Shown here: piece by piece, positions 18,635-26,820 of the stretch
Numbering within the stretch: the stretch's first letter is position 1
Layout of the letters: the number at the start of each line of letters is the position of its first letter
Assembly: GCA_023150475.1 (NCBI GenBank)
Contig: JAKLKU010000003.1
Span: 1-64,000, forward strand
Source: Planctomycetota bacterium
Lineage (GTDB): Bacteria > Planctomycetota > UBA1135 > GCA-002686595
Length of the DNA: 64,000 nucleotides
Reading direction: 5' to 3'
Translations under genes and position numbers: made by a program
Notes under the pieces: model-generated
Databases searched by the model: none
What the model saw: the letters and a program-made list of their open reading frames with translations, nothing else
What the model was told of the DNA's origin: nothing

Positions 18635-19449
18635 GCGAGGTCCTTCACGCAGCGGAAGCCGTAGAACGCGCTCGGATTGACGATCGCGCCGCTCATGTTG
18701 CGCGCGGCGCAGCGCAGATTGACGATCTCGGTCGAGATCCACGCGCCGCCCTTGATCCAACCGTCGGTCGAGTCCGGTCCGTCGGCGCAGTACTCGGCGA
18801 CGTTGCCGATCGTGTCCATGACGCCGAAGGGGCTTGCACCCTGCGGATGCGCGAACACCGAGCTCGTCTTCGGCCCGGGCGCCGCGGGATCGATGCCGAA
18901 GCGGCACGCGCTCGGATCGAACACGTCGCCCCAAGGGAACATCCGCCCGTCGACTCCGCGCGCAGCCTTCTCCCACTCGACTTCGGTCGGCAAGCGCATG
19001 CCGCGCCACGCCGCGAACGCTTCGGCGTCCGCGCGCGTCACGCCGCTGACCGGATGATCGTGCAAGCCGAACGGCATCTGGCCGTTCAGCCAACCCTTCG
19101 GCAGCGGATGGCCGGTGACGGCGCAGAACACGGCGAACTCCGCGCAGGTCACCGGGTACTTGCGCACGAGGAACGGCGGGACGTCGACGAGCTCCGCCGG
19201 CACTTCGCCCGCGAACCACGACGGGTGATATCCGAACTGCGCGGCGAGTTGGTCGGCGACCGGCGCGGTCGTCCCGCGCTGGAAGAATCCGCCGGGCACG
19301 AAGACGAGCGTGTCGACGACCGGCTGCGGCACGCCGACCGCCGGCGACGTACCCGTCTGCACGGCGGCCGATCCGTGCTTCGCCAACGCAACGCTTGCGA
19401 CGGCGGCCCCCGTCGCGAGCAACCACTCGCGTCTCGAGATGTGGGACAT
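18631..19449 (-). CDS. Tat-exported SUMF1/formylglycine-generating-enzyme-like protein
   Basis: The 272-residue protein starts MSHISRREWLLATGAAVASVALA, a twin-arginine signal. The body is a SUMF1-type domain: FVPGGFFQRG, VRKYPVTCAEFAVFC, HPVSGVTRADAEAFAAWRGMRLPTE..WEKAARG, MFPWGD, FGVMDTIGNVAEYCADG, GGAW...RCAARN and a final FYGFRC. True formylglycine-generating enzymes have a catalytic Cys pair near the end. Here the cysteines in LRCAARN and GFRCVKD are only candidates, and most bacterial relatives are not sulfatase activators. It heads the operon with the two genes downstream. A TATGCT box lies 55 nt upstream. Confidence 0.85.
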   Translation of the reverse strand: MSHISRREWLLATGAAVASVALAKHGSAAVQTGTSPAVGVPQPVVDTLVFVPGGFFQRGTTAPVADQLAAQFGYHPSWFAGEVPAELVDVPPFLVRKYPVTCAEFAVFCAVTGHPLPKGWLNGQMPFGLHDHPVSGVTRADAEAFAAWRGMRLPTEVEWEKAARGVDGRMFPWGDVFDPSACRFGIDPAAPGPKTSSVFAHPQGASPFGVMDTIGNVAEYCADGPDSTDGWIKGGAWISTEIVNLRCAARNMSGAIVNPSAFYGFRCVKDLA

Positions 19450-19504
19450 GTCGACTTCGCTTGGCGCGGCTCGAAGCGAGCGCGAGCACGACGCGACCAT
19501 CGAG

Positions 19505-19510
19505 AGCATA
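19505..19510 (-). promoter_or_regulatory. Putative -10 box of the SUMF1 operon
   Basis: TATGCT on the minus strand in the context GCTTATGCTCTCG, about 55 nt before the ATG at 19449. No -35 hexamer is obvious. Confidence 0.3.
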
Positions 19511-19828
19511 AGCGGACTCGACGTTCGCGCGCCACGGGTCCGACTCGCGTCCGCGCGACGGCGTCGTTCGGCGCGCGAGCGTTCGGCGCGCGACGCAGTC
19601 GACCGCGCGGCGAGACGGATTCGGCCACCGCGGGACGAAGCGCTCATCCGTCGCGCGACTCGCGACTCTGCGGGCCGCCGAGTGCGACGAGCCGAGCGCG
19701 ACCGGTCCGCGCGGAACGCCGGTCCGCCGCAGCCGTGAGGGCTGCGACGGGCTCCCGCTTCGACGTGCGGACGATCGCGCAAAGCGCACCGTCGCAACGC
19801 CCTAAGCGGCGGTCGCCTCTCGCCGGCC

Positions 19829-19940
19829 GCGCAGCGGCCGAGTCACTCCTGCCGCGCAGCGGCCGAGTCACTCCTGCTGCGCAGCGGCCGATCCACTCCT
19901 GCCGCGCAGCGGCCGAGTCACGCGGGCCGCGCGGCGGCCG
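19829..19940. repeat. Tandem array of 25-bp hairpin-forming repeats
   Basis: Four full units and one partial unit follow each other with exact 25-bp spacing (19829, 19854, 19879, 19904, 19929). Each has the core GCGCAGCGGCCGA and most continue GTCACTCCTG. Neighbouring units form GGCCGCGCAGCGGCC-like inverted repeats, so the transcript would fold into serial short hairpins. There are no spacers, which rules out CRISPR. Confidence 0.75.
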
Positions 19941-19974
19941 GGCGCCGACGCGTGAGCTCGACTCGCCGACTCGT

Positions 19975-19980
19975 TATCCT
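19975..19980 (+). promoter_or_regulatory. Putative -10 box of the dienelactone hydrolase gene
   Basis: TATCCT in the context GTTATCCTC, 58 nt before the ATG at 20039. It nearly repeats the box at 3448. Confidence 0.3.
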
Positions 19981-20038
19981 CCGCGCCGCTCTTCCTCCCG
20001 AGTCCCCCGCCACCGATCCACCCACCGAGCACCGTCGC

Positions 20039-20857
20039 ATGCGCCTCGTCTCCTTCTTCGCTCGCATCGTCCCCCTGCTTTTCATCCTCGTCGCGCCCGC
20101 GGCCGCCGAATTGCGCACACAGACGATCGAGTACGAACACGACGGCGTGAAGCTCGAAGGCTTCCTTGCGTGGGACGACGCGAAAGCGACCGCGCAGACG
20201 CCGCAACCCGGCGTGCTCGTGTGCCACGAATGGTGGGGCAACGGTCAGTACATGCGCACGCGGGCCAAGATGCTGGCGGAGCTCGGTTACGTCGCGTTCG
20301 CGCTCGACATGTACGGCAAGGGCAAGCTCACGGGCGACGCCAAACAAGCGCAGGCGTGGTCGAGCGAGCTCTACGGCGATCTCGCGCGTTCACGGGCGCG
20401 CGCGCGAGCCGGCTACGACGTGCTCGCGAAACAACCGCAGGTCGATGCGAAACGACTCGCCGCGATCGGTTACTGCATGGGCGGGACCGTTGCGCTCGAA
20501 CTCGCGCGCACCGGTGCGCCGCTGCGCGCGATCGTGCCGTTCCACGCGGGCAAGCTCTCGTCGCTCGGCAGTCCCGACGACAACGCCCGCATCACTGGCA
20601 CGATCACGGTCTGCCACGGTGGCGACGACGCTTTCGTGACGGCGGAGGAACTCGCTGCGTTCACTGCTCAGATGAAGGCCGCGAAGCTCGACTATCAGTT
20701 CCTGAGCTACGCCGGCGCGGTCCACGCGTTCACGAACAAGGACGCCGACTCCTACGGCATCCCGGGCGTCGCGTACGACGCAAGAGCGGACGCGCGCAGT
20801 TGGGAGCACATGAAGCTCGCGCTCGCCGAAGCCTTCGGCGCGACCGCGAAGCGTTAG
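20039..20857 (+). CDS. Exported dienelactone hydrolase family protein
   Basis: The protein has 272 residues: a signal peptide (MRLVSFFARIVPLLFILVAPAAA) and then an alpha/beta hydrolase of the dienelactone hydrolase type. The catalytic triad is visible: Cys146 in GYCMGG, an Asp in GGDDAF (196-197) and His229 in VHAFTN. The substrate-side motif VCHEWWGNGQY (61-71) is typical. Classical members open dienelactone rings; many planctomycete relatives have unknown ester substrates, and export suggests an extracytoplasmic one. No clear Shine-Dalgarno sequence precedes the ATG. Next genes on both sides are on the other strand, so it is probably transcribed alone. Confidence 0.9.
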   Translation: MRLVSFFARIVPLLFILVAPAAAELRTQTIEYEHDGVKLEGFLAWDDAKATAQTPQPGVLVCHEWWGNGQYMRTRAKMLAELGYVAFALDMYGKGKLTGDAKQAQAWSSELYGDLARSRARARAGYDVLAKQPQVDAKRLAAIGYCMGGTVALELARTGAPLRAIVPFHAGKLSSLGSPDDNARITGTITVCHGGDDAFVTAEELAAFTAQMKAAKLDYQFLSYAGAVHAFTNKDADSYGIPGVAYDARADARSWEHMKLALAEAFGATAKR

Positions 20858-21033
20858 CCGCGCGCCGCGAGGACCGCAGGCACCGCGTGCACCTGCACGC
20901 GCACCGGCCGTCCTCCAACGAACGACGCCGAACAGGCCGCGGCTCGCGCGTCGAACGCTCGACACGCGCGCCGCGGCTCGTGCATGCCACGCTGGCCGCG
21001 CGCCGGGCCTGTGCGCGCCGGTCCCTGCACGGA

Positions 21034-23424
21034 TCAGAACGGATAGACGAGCGACGCGCAGACGTCCTTCAGCGTGCCACTCACCTCGCGGTTCCTGACC
21101 CACACGAGCAAGCACCGGCCGTCGCCCACGCACCACGTCGGCAGCACGAGCCGCTCGGCGTAGTCGGTCGGCGCTTCGATCAAAAGCCCGCTCGTCGACG
21201 CGGCGCCGTCCAGCAACACGCCGGCCGGACTGATCCGCCGCGCATGCAGTCCGCCGTCGTCGTAGTCGCGCACGTCCCACGCGACGATCCAATTCGTTCC
21301 GTCGAACGCGACGCGCGCGCCGCCGTTCGGCGCAGCGTTCGAGACCACGGCGAACGGCGCGAGATCGAGCGCCGTGCCGTCGGCCGCGATGCGCCGTGCG
21401 AGCACTTCCGTTTCGCCTCCCGGTGAAAGGACGCGATGCCAGACCACGAGGTGGTTCGTCCCGTCGAACGCGAACGACGGCGCCGAGAGTCCACTCGACC
21501 CCGCGACGACGTCGAAGCTCGCCAGCACGACTCCAGCCGTGGTGATCCGCGCACCGCGGATCGCCGACACACCGGCGATCTCGCTGCGCCAGACGAGCGC
21601 GTGGTGCGAGCCGTCGAACACGAGCTCGGGCTCGACTTGATCTCCAGCACCCGTCGCGGCGGCGAACGCGTTGCCCGCGATGCCCGCGGGCGAGACGAAA
21701 CACGCGTACACGTCGCTCGCGTTCTGCGCGTCCCAACGTCTCCACGCGACCAAGTAGTTCGCGCCGTCGAAGGAAACCGTCGCGCCGAACGCCGACCCGC
21801 CGACGGGCGTCAATCCGAACCCGCCCGGATCGAGCACGGCGCCGTTCGGCGACACGCGGACGCCGCGAATCGTCGCGTTGTCGCCGTAGACGACCAAGTA
21901 GTTGGTGCCGTCGAACGCGACGCTCGGTTCGCCGAACATGTGGCTGGTCGCTTGCACGATCTCGAACTCGTCCTGCACCGCGCCGGTCGGACCCACGAGC
22001 ACGCCGACCAACCGATCGAGGAATCCTGCGTCGCGCACGGTGACGACGAGGTGCTCTCCGCCGTCGAAGCCGACCGCGGCTCTTCCCGGCGAACCGAGGT
22101 CGGAGTTCGCCGGCATCACGCCGACCGCGACGTCGAACGGAGGCACGAACGCGTGACCGTCACCCGCGACTTGGAAGCCGGTCGTTTCTTCGACCCAACC
22201 TTCGCTCGTCTTCACGCCGGCGACTTGGACCGAGAGCTCGGCCGTCACGCGCACCGGTCCACGGCGCGGCGCGAGCCACAGCGTCTCAGTAGCCGTCGCG
22301 CTCGCCGGGATCCCGGACGTCAGCCAGAACCGCGTCGTGAGCTTGGTCTGGAAGCGCGCGCAGTTCGCGAAGTCTCCCGCCGCGATCGAGACGTCTTCGA
22401 AGCCGATCAACTTCGAAACCGAGCGGAAGTCCGCGTGGTCTCCCTTGCCGTCGCCGTCGACGTCGCCGACCGCGAGATCGTCGACGTCGAACTGCTCGAA
22501 CGCGTCGTTCGCGCGCAACGGGAAGCGCAGGAGCTCGTACGGTGCGACCGCCGCGGACACCGGATCGTCCGGATCGTCGCTGCCGACGAGCACGAGCGCG
22601 CGATCGGTCTTCGAGTAGCGCTGATCGTACGCACCGCCCACGCCGAGCACGTTCGTCGAGCGCACGGTGGTCACGCCGAGCGACTCGGCGATCACGCGCT
22701 CGTCGTGCACGTAGGTCTCGAGCCCTAGTGCGGACGTGTGCGTGCCCGCATAACGCCACGCGTTCGTGACGTCGAGCGGGAAGTAGTCGCCGACGTCGCC
22801 GGGACCGATGCTCGTCTGACCTGCACCCGCCGCGGCCGCGAAGAACGCCGTCAGCCCGGCGTTCGCACCGACCGCTTGTTTCACGGCGTCGACGGTCGCA
22901 GCGACGTCCGCTTGCGCGACGACGTCCTCCGCAGCGCACAAGAGCCGCACGGCGGCGTCGAGATCGCGCGCTTCGTCGAGCGTGTAGTCGTCGACCATCG
23001 GGGCCTGTCCGATCGCGAGTTGCAGCACCGCTTCTGCGACCGGATCGACATCGATGCGCTTCTCGACGGCCCACGCGCGCATGGCGCCTGCTCCGCCGCC
23101 CGCGACGACGACGAGGTCCGTCGCGAAGCGGACTCCGAGTTCGTCGAGGTCGAACGAATAACTTCCGGACTTGGTCGCGTCGTCCGCGAGCACGGCCACG
23201 AGGGCTCCGGCCGCATCGATCCGCGCCAGCCGTACGAGTGTCCCATCCGGAACGGGCGCGAGACCCCCGAGCGGCGCGGGCACTCCTTGACCGCCCGGCG
23301 TCAGCACGAAACCTGAGATCACGGTGCTTTCGGATCCACCGCCTCCACCTCCGCCGCACGCAGCGAGCAGCAGCGCGAAGGAACCGAGGACGGTCGAGTG
23401 CAACGAACGGGGCGAGAGCGACAT
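21034..23424 (-). CDS. Large lipoprotein with FDGTNYLVVW-type repeats
   Basis: The 796-residue protein starts MSLSPRSLHSTVLG and has a lipobox LAAC (Cys23) followed by a poly-glycine linker. AAAGGA lies 7 nt before the ATG, which settles the start well inside a longer frame. The N-terminal half has a carboxypeptidase-regulatory-like stretch and a single EF-like loop (GDVDGDGKGDH). The C-terminal half holds about six repeats around VAFDGTNYLVVYGD, VSFDGANYLVAWRR, LVFDGSHHALVWRS, FAFDGTNHLVVWHR and VAFDGTNWIVAWDV, spaced about 55 residues apart. This suggests a beta-propeller. I know of no function. It lacks the C-terminal Cys-rich domain of the other surface proteins here. Confidence 0.82.
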   Translation of the reverse strand: MSLSPRSLHSTVLGSFALLLAACGGGGGGGSESTVISGFVLTPGGQGVPAPLGGLAPVPDGTLVRLARIDAAGALVAVLADDATKSGSYSFDLDELGVRFATDLVVVAGGGAGAMRAWAVEKRIDVDPVAEAVLQLAIGQAPMVDDYTLDEARDLDAAVRLLCAAEDVVAQADVAATVDAVKQAVGANAGLTAFFAAAAGAGQTSIGPGDVGDYFPLDVTNAWRYAGTHTSALGLETYVHDERVIAESLGVTTVRSTNVLGVGGAYDQRYSKTDRALVLVGSDDPDDPVSAAVAPYELLRFPLRANDAFEQFDVDDLAVGDVDGDGKGDHADFRSVSKLIGFEDVSIAAGDFANCARFQTKLTTRFWLTSGIPASATATETLWLAPRRGPVRVTAELSVQVAGVKTSEGWVEETTGFQVAGDGHAFVPPFDVAVGVMPANSDLGSPGRAAVGFDGGEHLVVTVRDAGFLDRLVGVLVGPTGAVQDEFEIVQATSHMFGEPSVAFDGTNYLVVYGDNATIRGVRVSPNGAVLDPGGFGLTPVGGSAFGATVSFDGANYLVAWRRWDAQNASDVYACFVSPAGIAGNAFAAATGAGDQVEPELVFDGSHHALVWRSEIAGVSAIRGARITTAGVVLASFDVVAGSSGLSAPSFAFDGTNHLVVWHRVLSPGGETEVLARRIAADGTALDLAPFAVVSNAAPNGGARVAFDGTNWIVAWDVRDYDDGGLHARRISPAGVLLDGAASTSGLLIEAPTDYAERLVLPTWCVGDGRCLLVWVRNREVSGTLKDVCASLVYPF

Positions 23425-23606
23425 GGCGAGTCCTTTCCGCGCCGGCTGCCGACCGAGCGCTGGGCTCAAGCTCGCCGACCGAGGACGACTACGCGAGACG
23501 AGAAGGCTGAGCGCGTCGATAAGCAAACGCGCTTTCTCGTGGGCCCGGCGGCAGCGCGGATCCACTACGCAACACGGCCCCGCGGCGGCACCGCCCGGTG
23601 CGCCCC

Positions 23607-23700
23607 AAGCGGTACTGCCACTCGTGAGTGCGCAGGAAATCCGCGGAGCAGCGCAACCGTGCCGACTTCCGCACGTCCATTCCGGAAGCCCCGCGGTGTC
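23607..23700 (+). repeat. Dispersed about 90-bp repeat, copy 3
   Basis: Contains GGTACTGCCACTCGTGAG, then GCGCAGGAAATCC and, at its end, GTCCATTCCGGAAGCCCCGC. The opposite strand reads MDVRKSARLRCSADFLRTHE and WQYR in the shared frame. Confidence 0.65.
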
Positions 23701-23980
23701 TTCGCGCAGTCCGCTTCCCGGACCGACGTCCCTGCGGACGCGCCGCCGGATTCGGCTGACCGACGGCGCCCGCGTCGAGACGGCGTAGGCCACGACGCGC
23801 GCCGTCGTATCGCGTCCGTGGGCCCTCGTTCCACGCCGCCCGCTCGGACCGACGCGATACTGGCCCCGGACGTTGGGTCACGAGAACCCCTGCGCGCGAA
23901 CGAGCCAAGGCGCGTTTCGCGCAACTTCGCGCCCCGGCGACGAGGCACGGCGGGTCCCGCAACACGCAGGACGCGTCGGC

Positions 23981-24010
23981 GCGCTTCGGCGCGCTTCGGC
24001 GCGCTTCGGC
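23981..24010. repeat. Three tandem 10-bp units
   Basis: GCGCTTCGGC repeated three times without interruption, with a degenerate copy just before it. Confidence 0.6.
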
Positions 24011-24121
24011 CGAGGCGGGCACGCGCGCGTCACACCGGCTCGCCGCGCATCGTGGCGACGGCCTCTTGCGCAGCTCGCGCGGTTCGACGCCCGCGCTGCA
24101 CGTCGGCGTCGCGACCGCGAC

Positions 24122-24212
24122 GACACCTCGGGGCTTCCAGCATGGACTCGCCTTCGCGCGCTTGGTTGCACCCCGCTCGCGATTTCCTGCGCAACGACAG
24201 GTGGCAGTACCG
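24122..24212 (-). repeat. Dispersed about 90-bp repeat, copy 4
   Basis: On the minus strand it begins GGTACTGCCACCTGTCGTTG directly after the stop codon of the metzincin gene (24213-24215) and ends near GGAAGCCCCGAGGTGTC. The plus strand holds a short ORF whose core is WLHPARDFLRNDRWQYR, preceded by MDSPSRA and followed by Q and a stop. Confidence 0.65.
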
Positions 24213-26816
24213 TCAGTAGATGGTCGGCGTCGCGCTCGGCGTGGCCCCGTTCATCAGCCAGAGAGTGCGTGCCTGCGTCGCGGCGTGGCGCCAGAGCACG
24301 TCCCCTTTGCCGTCGCCGTCGAAGTCGCCGGCGCCGTCGACGGCCCAGGCGGTGTCGGTGAGCGCGGTCGTCGCTGCGGAACTCGCGAGCGTGGTGCCGT
24401 TCAGGAACCAGATCGTGTTCTTGCCGTTGACGGAGTGGCGCCAGAGCAAGTCCAGCTTGCCGTTGCCGTCGAAGTCACTCACCGCCGCGAGCTTCCACTG
24501 CAGATCGGTGAGCGGCGTGAGCCATGCGCTCGCCGTCACCGCCGTGCCGTTCATGCGCCACACGACGTTGCCGCCGTTGGTGCCGTGACGCCAGATCAGG
24601 TCGTCCTTGCCGTTGCCGTCGAGGTCGGCGACTCCAGCGAGCTTCCACGCGAGATCGGCGAGCTTGGTCAACGGGGCGGTGCTCGCGATCGCGCCGCCGT
24701 TCATCTTCCAGAGCGTGTTGACGCCGGTCGCAGCGTGACGCAGGACGACGTCGTCCTTGCCATCGCCGTCGAGATCGCCGACACCGACGATCTGGTTCTT
24801 CGCGTCGGCGACCGTCGTCACGTCGTGCTTCGCCGTGACGGTCGCGCCGTTCATCAACCAGATCTTGACGAGCCCGCTCGACGTGTCGCGCCAGAGCAAG
24901 TCCTGCTTGCCGTCGCCGTCGAAATCGCCGGTCTTGACGATGCGTTGCGTGCTCGAGACGAGCGCGTCGGTCGCCTGTTCGTCGGCGGTCGCGCCGTCCA
25001 TCAGCCAAAGCGCGTTCGCGCCGGTTCCCGGATCGCGCCAGACGAGGTCCTGTTTGCCGTCGCCGTCGAAGTCGGCGACCGCTTGGACTTGCTCGAGCAG
25101 GTTCTTGCCGGTCTTCAGGGAGAGTTGCGCGGTCGGCACGGCGCCGTTCATCGTCCAGACGACGTCCTCTTCGTTCGCCGGATGATTCCAGACGATGTCG
25201 TCGCGTCGGCCGTCGCCGTCGAAGTCGCCGATGCCGAGCGTGCGCCACGCCGGAAGTTGCGTCGCTTGCACGGCCGCGGTGCTCGAGACCGACGCGCCGT
25301 TCATGTACCAGAGCGTCAACGCGCCGGTCGTGCCGTGGTGGAACACCAGGTCGTCGTCGCCGTCGCCGTCGAAGTCGCCGGCGCCCGCCGTGCGCCACGC
25401 GAGGTCGGCGAGTTTGGTGGTCGCGCTCGTCGACTTGACGCCGGTCGCGTTCATCGACCACACGAACTGGTTGCCGGTCGCGTAGTCGCGCCAGAAGAGG
25501 TCGCACTTGCCGTCGCCGTCGAAGTCGCCGAGCGCGTCGAGCTTCACTTTCACGCCCGCGAACTTCGCGAGGTTCTGCGCGACCGGGGCATTGGCTCCGT
25601 CGAGCCACCACACGACGTTGGAACCGTCGAAGGCGTTGCGCCAGACGAGGTCGTCGTCGCCGTCGCCGTCGAAATCGCCGCTGCCCGCCGCTTGCCAGTA
25701 GGCGCCGGCGAGGACCGGATAGTCGACGCGCTGCGGAGCGTTCCCGCCGAGCAGGCACGCGACGTTCGCTTTCGCGTCGGAACGCAGGAGCACGTCGGTC
25801 GCGCCGTCGCCGTCGAAATCGCCGGCCGCGACGAGGATCTCCGTCGGTTCCGCTTCGAGCGCGAGTTCGTCGCCGAGCCCGTCGGTCGGCGCGCTCGAGA
25901 CGCCGGTGATCCACGCGTAGGTCTTGCCGTCGTCGGGATCGTGGCGGAAGAGGTCGCTCTTGCCGTCACCGCCGAACTCGCCGACACGGCTCGCGACGAA
26001 CTGCTTCGACGTGTTGAAGCCGGCGACCGTGTCGCGCACGAGGTTAAGGCTCGCGGCCGCGTCCGCGCCGCTCGACGTGTTCGACGACGCGACGCCGAAA
26101 GTGTAGCCGTTGACCGTGTGGTTCGGGTTGGAGAAGCGGTAGACCTTGGTGTCGTAGCCCGTGCCGAACGCGGTCGGGTACGCCATCACGTCGGTCATCA
26201 CGCCTTGCACGCCGAATCCGGCGGAGTAGTGGTACGTGCCGCCCGCCGGGTCCTGCTTGCGCGAGTGCACGAGCCCGAAGTTGTGACCGAGTTCGTGCGC
26301 GAGCACGTAGTCCGAAGTGTTGATCGCGACGTGGCTGTACATCCACGGCTTGTAGCCCGACAAGTTGCCTTGCGTGCCGACGCCGCCGACGTACGCGAGC
26401 CCGGCGATGCCGTCGCCGCAGTACGGCCGCATCAAGACGACCATGTCGGCGCCGAGTTGCGTCCGTGTCGTCTCGATGGAGCCGAACGGCGCGAGCTTCT
26501 TCTGGATCGCCGAAAGCGCGGTCTGCGTGTTGACCGTGTCGCTGTAGACGAGCTGTTGCGTGCCTGCGAGCCTCAGCGTGATCCCGACTTCGCTGTCGGC
26601 GAACGCGGCGTTCGCGACGGTGAGCACGTGTTGGATGCGCGTCGAGATCCCGCTCGCGTAGAGCTTCGCCGCGCCGGGCGTGTAGACGACGAGCATGTCG
26701 ACGTTGGTGTTCGCAGGGGTCGCTTGGGCCGCAGCGACGTTCGCCGAGAACACGACGAGCCCCGCGGCGAGCAGCGCGGTGCAGGAGCCGAACGTTTGGC
26801 GCCGAGGATGATGCAT
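24213..26816 (-). CDS. Exported metzincin metalloprotease with 12 FG-GAP/VCBS repeats
   Basis: The 867-residue secreted protease has a signal peptide (about residues 1-30, ending ANVAAA). Its catalytic domain (about 38-280) carries the metzincin zinc motif HELGHNFGLVH (174-184) and a downstream Met-turn candidate in DVMAYP (Met211), as in reprolysin-like enzymes. Residues about 290-867 hold about 12 propeller repeats with loops such as DFDGDGKQDLVWR and phrases like LWLMNGA, probably binding calcium. The ATG at 26814-26816 lies 4 nt after the stop of the upstream gene, so the two are one transcript. The upstream partner looks like the inhibitory N-terminal domain that relatives carry on the same chain. 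No shared Cys-rich domain at the end. Confidence 0.9.
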   Translation of the reverse strand: MHHPRRQTFGSCTALLAAGLVVFSANVAAAQATPANTNVDMLVVYTPGAAKLYASGISTRIQHVLTVANAAFADSEVGITLRLAGTQQLVYSDTVNTQTALSAIQKKLAPFGSIETTRTQLGADMVVLMRPYCGDGIAGLAYVGGVGTQGNLSGYKPWMYSHVAINTSDYVLAHELGHNFGLVHSRKQDPAGGTYHYSAGFGVQGVMTDVMAYPTAFGTGYDTKVYRFSNPNHTVNGYTFGVASSNTSSGADAAASLNLVRDTVAGFNTSKQFVASRVGEFGGDGKSDLFRHDPDDGKTYAWITGVSSAPTDGLGDELALEAEPTEILVAAGDFDGDGATDVLLRSDAKANVACLLGGNAPQRVDYPVLAGAYWQAAGSGDFDGDGDDDLVWRNAFDGSNVVWWLDGANAPVAQNLAKFAGVKVKLDALGDFDGDGKCDLFWRDYATGNQFVWSMNATGVKSTSATTKLADLAWRTAGAGDFDGDGDDDLVFHHGTTGALTLWYMNGASVSSTAAVQATQLPAWRTLGIGDFDGDGRRDDIVWNHPANEEDVVWTMNGAVPTAQLSLKTGKNLLEQVQAVADFDGDGKQDLVWRDPGTGANALWLMDGATADEQATDALVSSTQRIVKTGDFDGDGKQDLLWRDTSSGLVKIWLMNGATVTAKHDVTTVADAKNQIVGVGDLDGDGKDDVVLRHAATGVNTLWKMNGGAIASTAPLTKLADLAWKLAGVADLDGNGKDDLIWRHGTNGGNVVWRMNGTAVTASAWLTPLTDLQWKLAAVSDFDGNGKLDLLWRHSVNGKNTIWFLNGTTLASSAATTALTDTAWAVDGAGDFDGDGKGDVLWRHAATQARTLWLMNGATPSATPTIY

Positions 26817-26820
26817 GACG

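Larger units (their letters stand above)
19450..20038. other. Divergent intergenic region with tandem hairpin repeats
   Basis: These 589 bp hold putative -10 boxes for both flanking genes, a near-duplicate 15-bp unit (GTTCGGCGCGCGA around 19566-19594) and an array of 25-bp palindromic repeats (19829-19940). No protein-coding gene was recognised. Confidence 0.45.
23425..24212. other. Intergenic region flanked by inverted copies of the dispersed repeat
   Basis: These 788 bp contain copy 3 (plus orientation, 23607-23700) and copy 4 (minus orientation, 24122-24212) of the dispersed repeat facing each other across 421 bp. The middle has three 10-bp units GCGCTTCGGC (23981-24010). No protein-coding gene is supported inside. 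Confidence 0.5.

Noticed and set aside
19829..19940. CRISPR array
   Set aside because: The 25-bp units follow each other directly with no spacers and no cas genes are in the window.
23607..24215. Integron attC sites
   Set aside because: The repeats follow stop codons as attC sites do, but lack the paired core sites (GTTRRRY/RYYYAAC) and an integrase gene.
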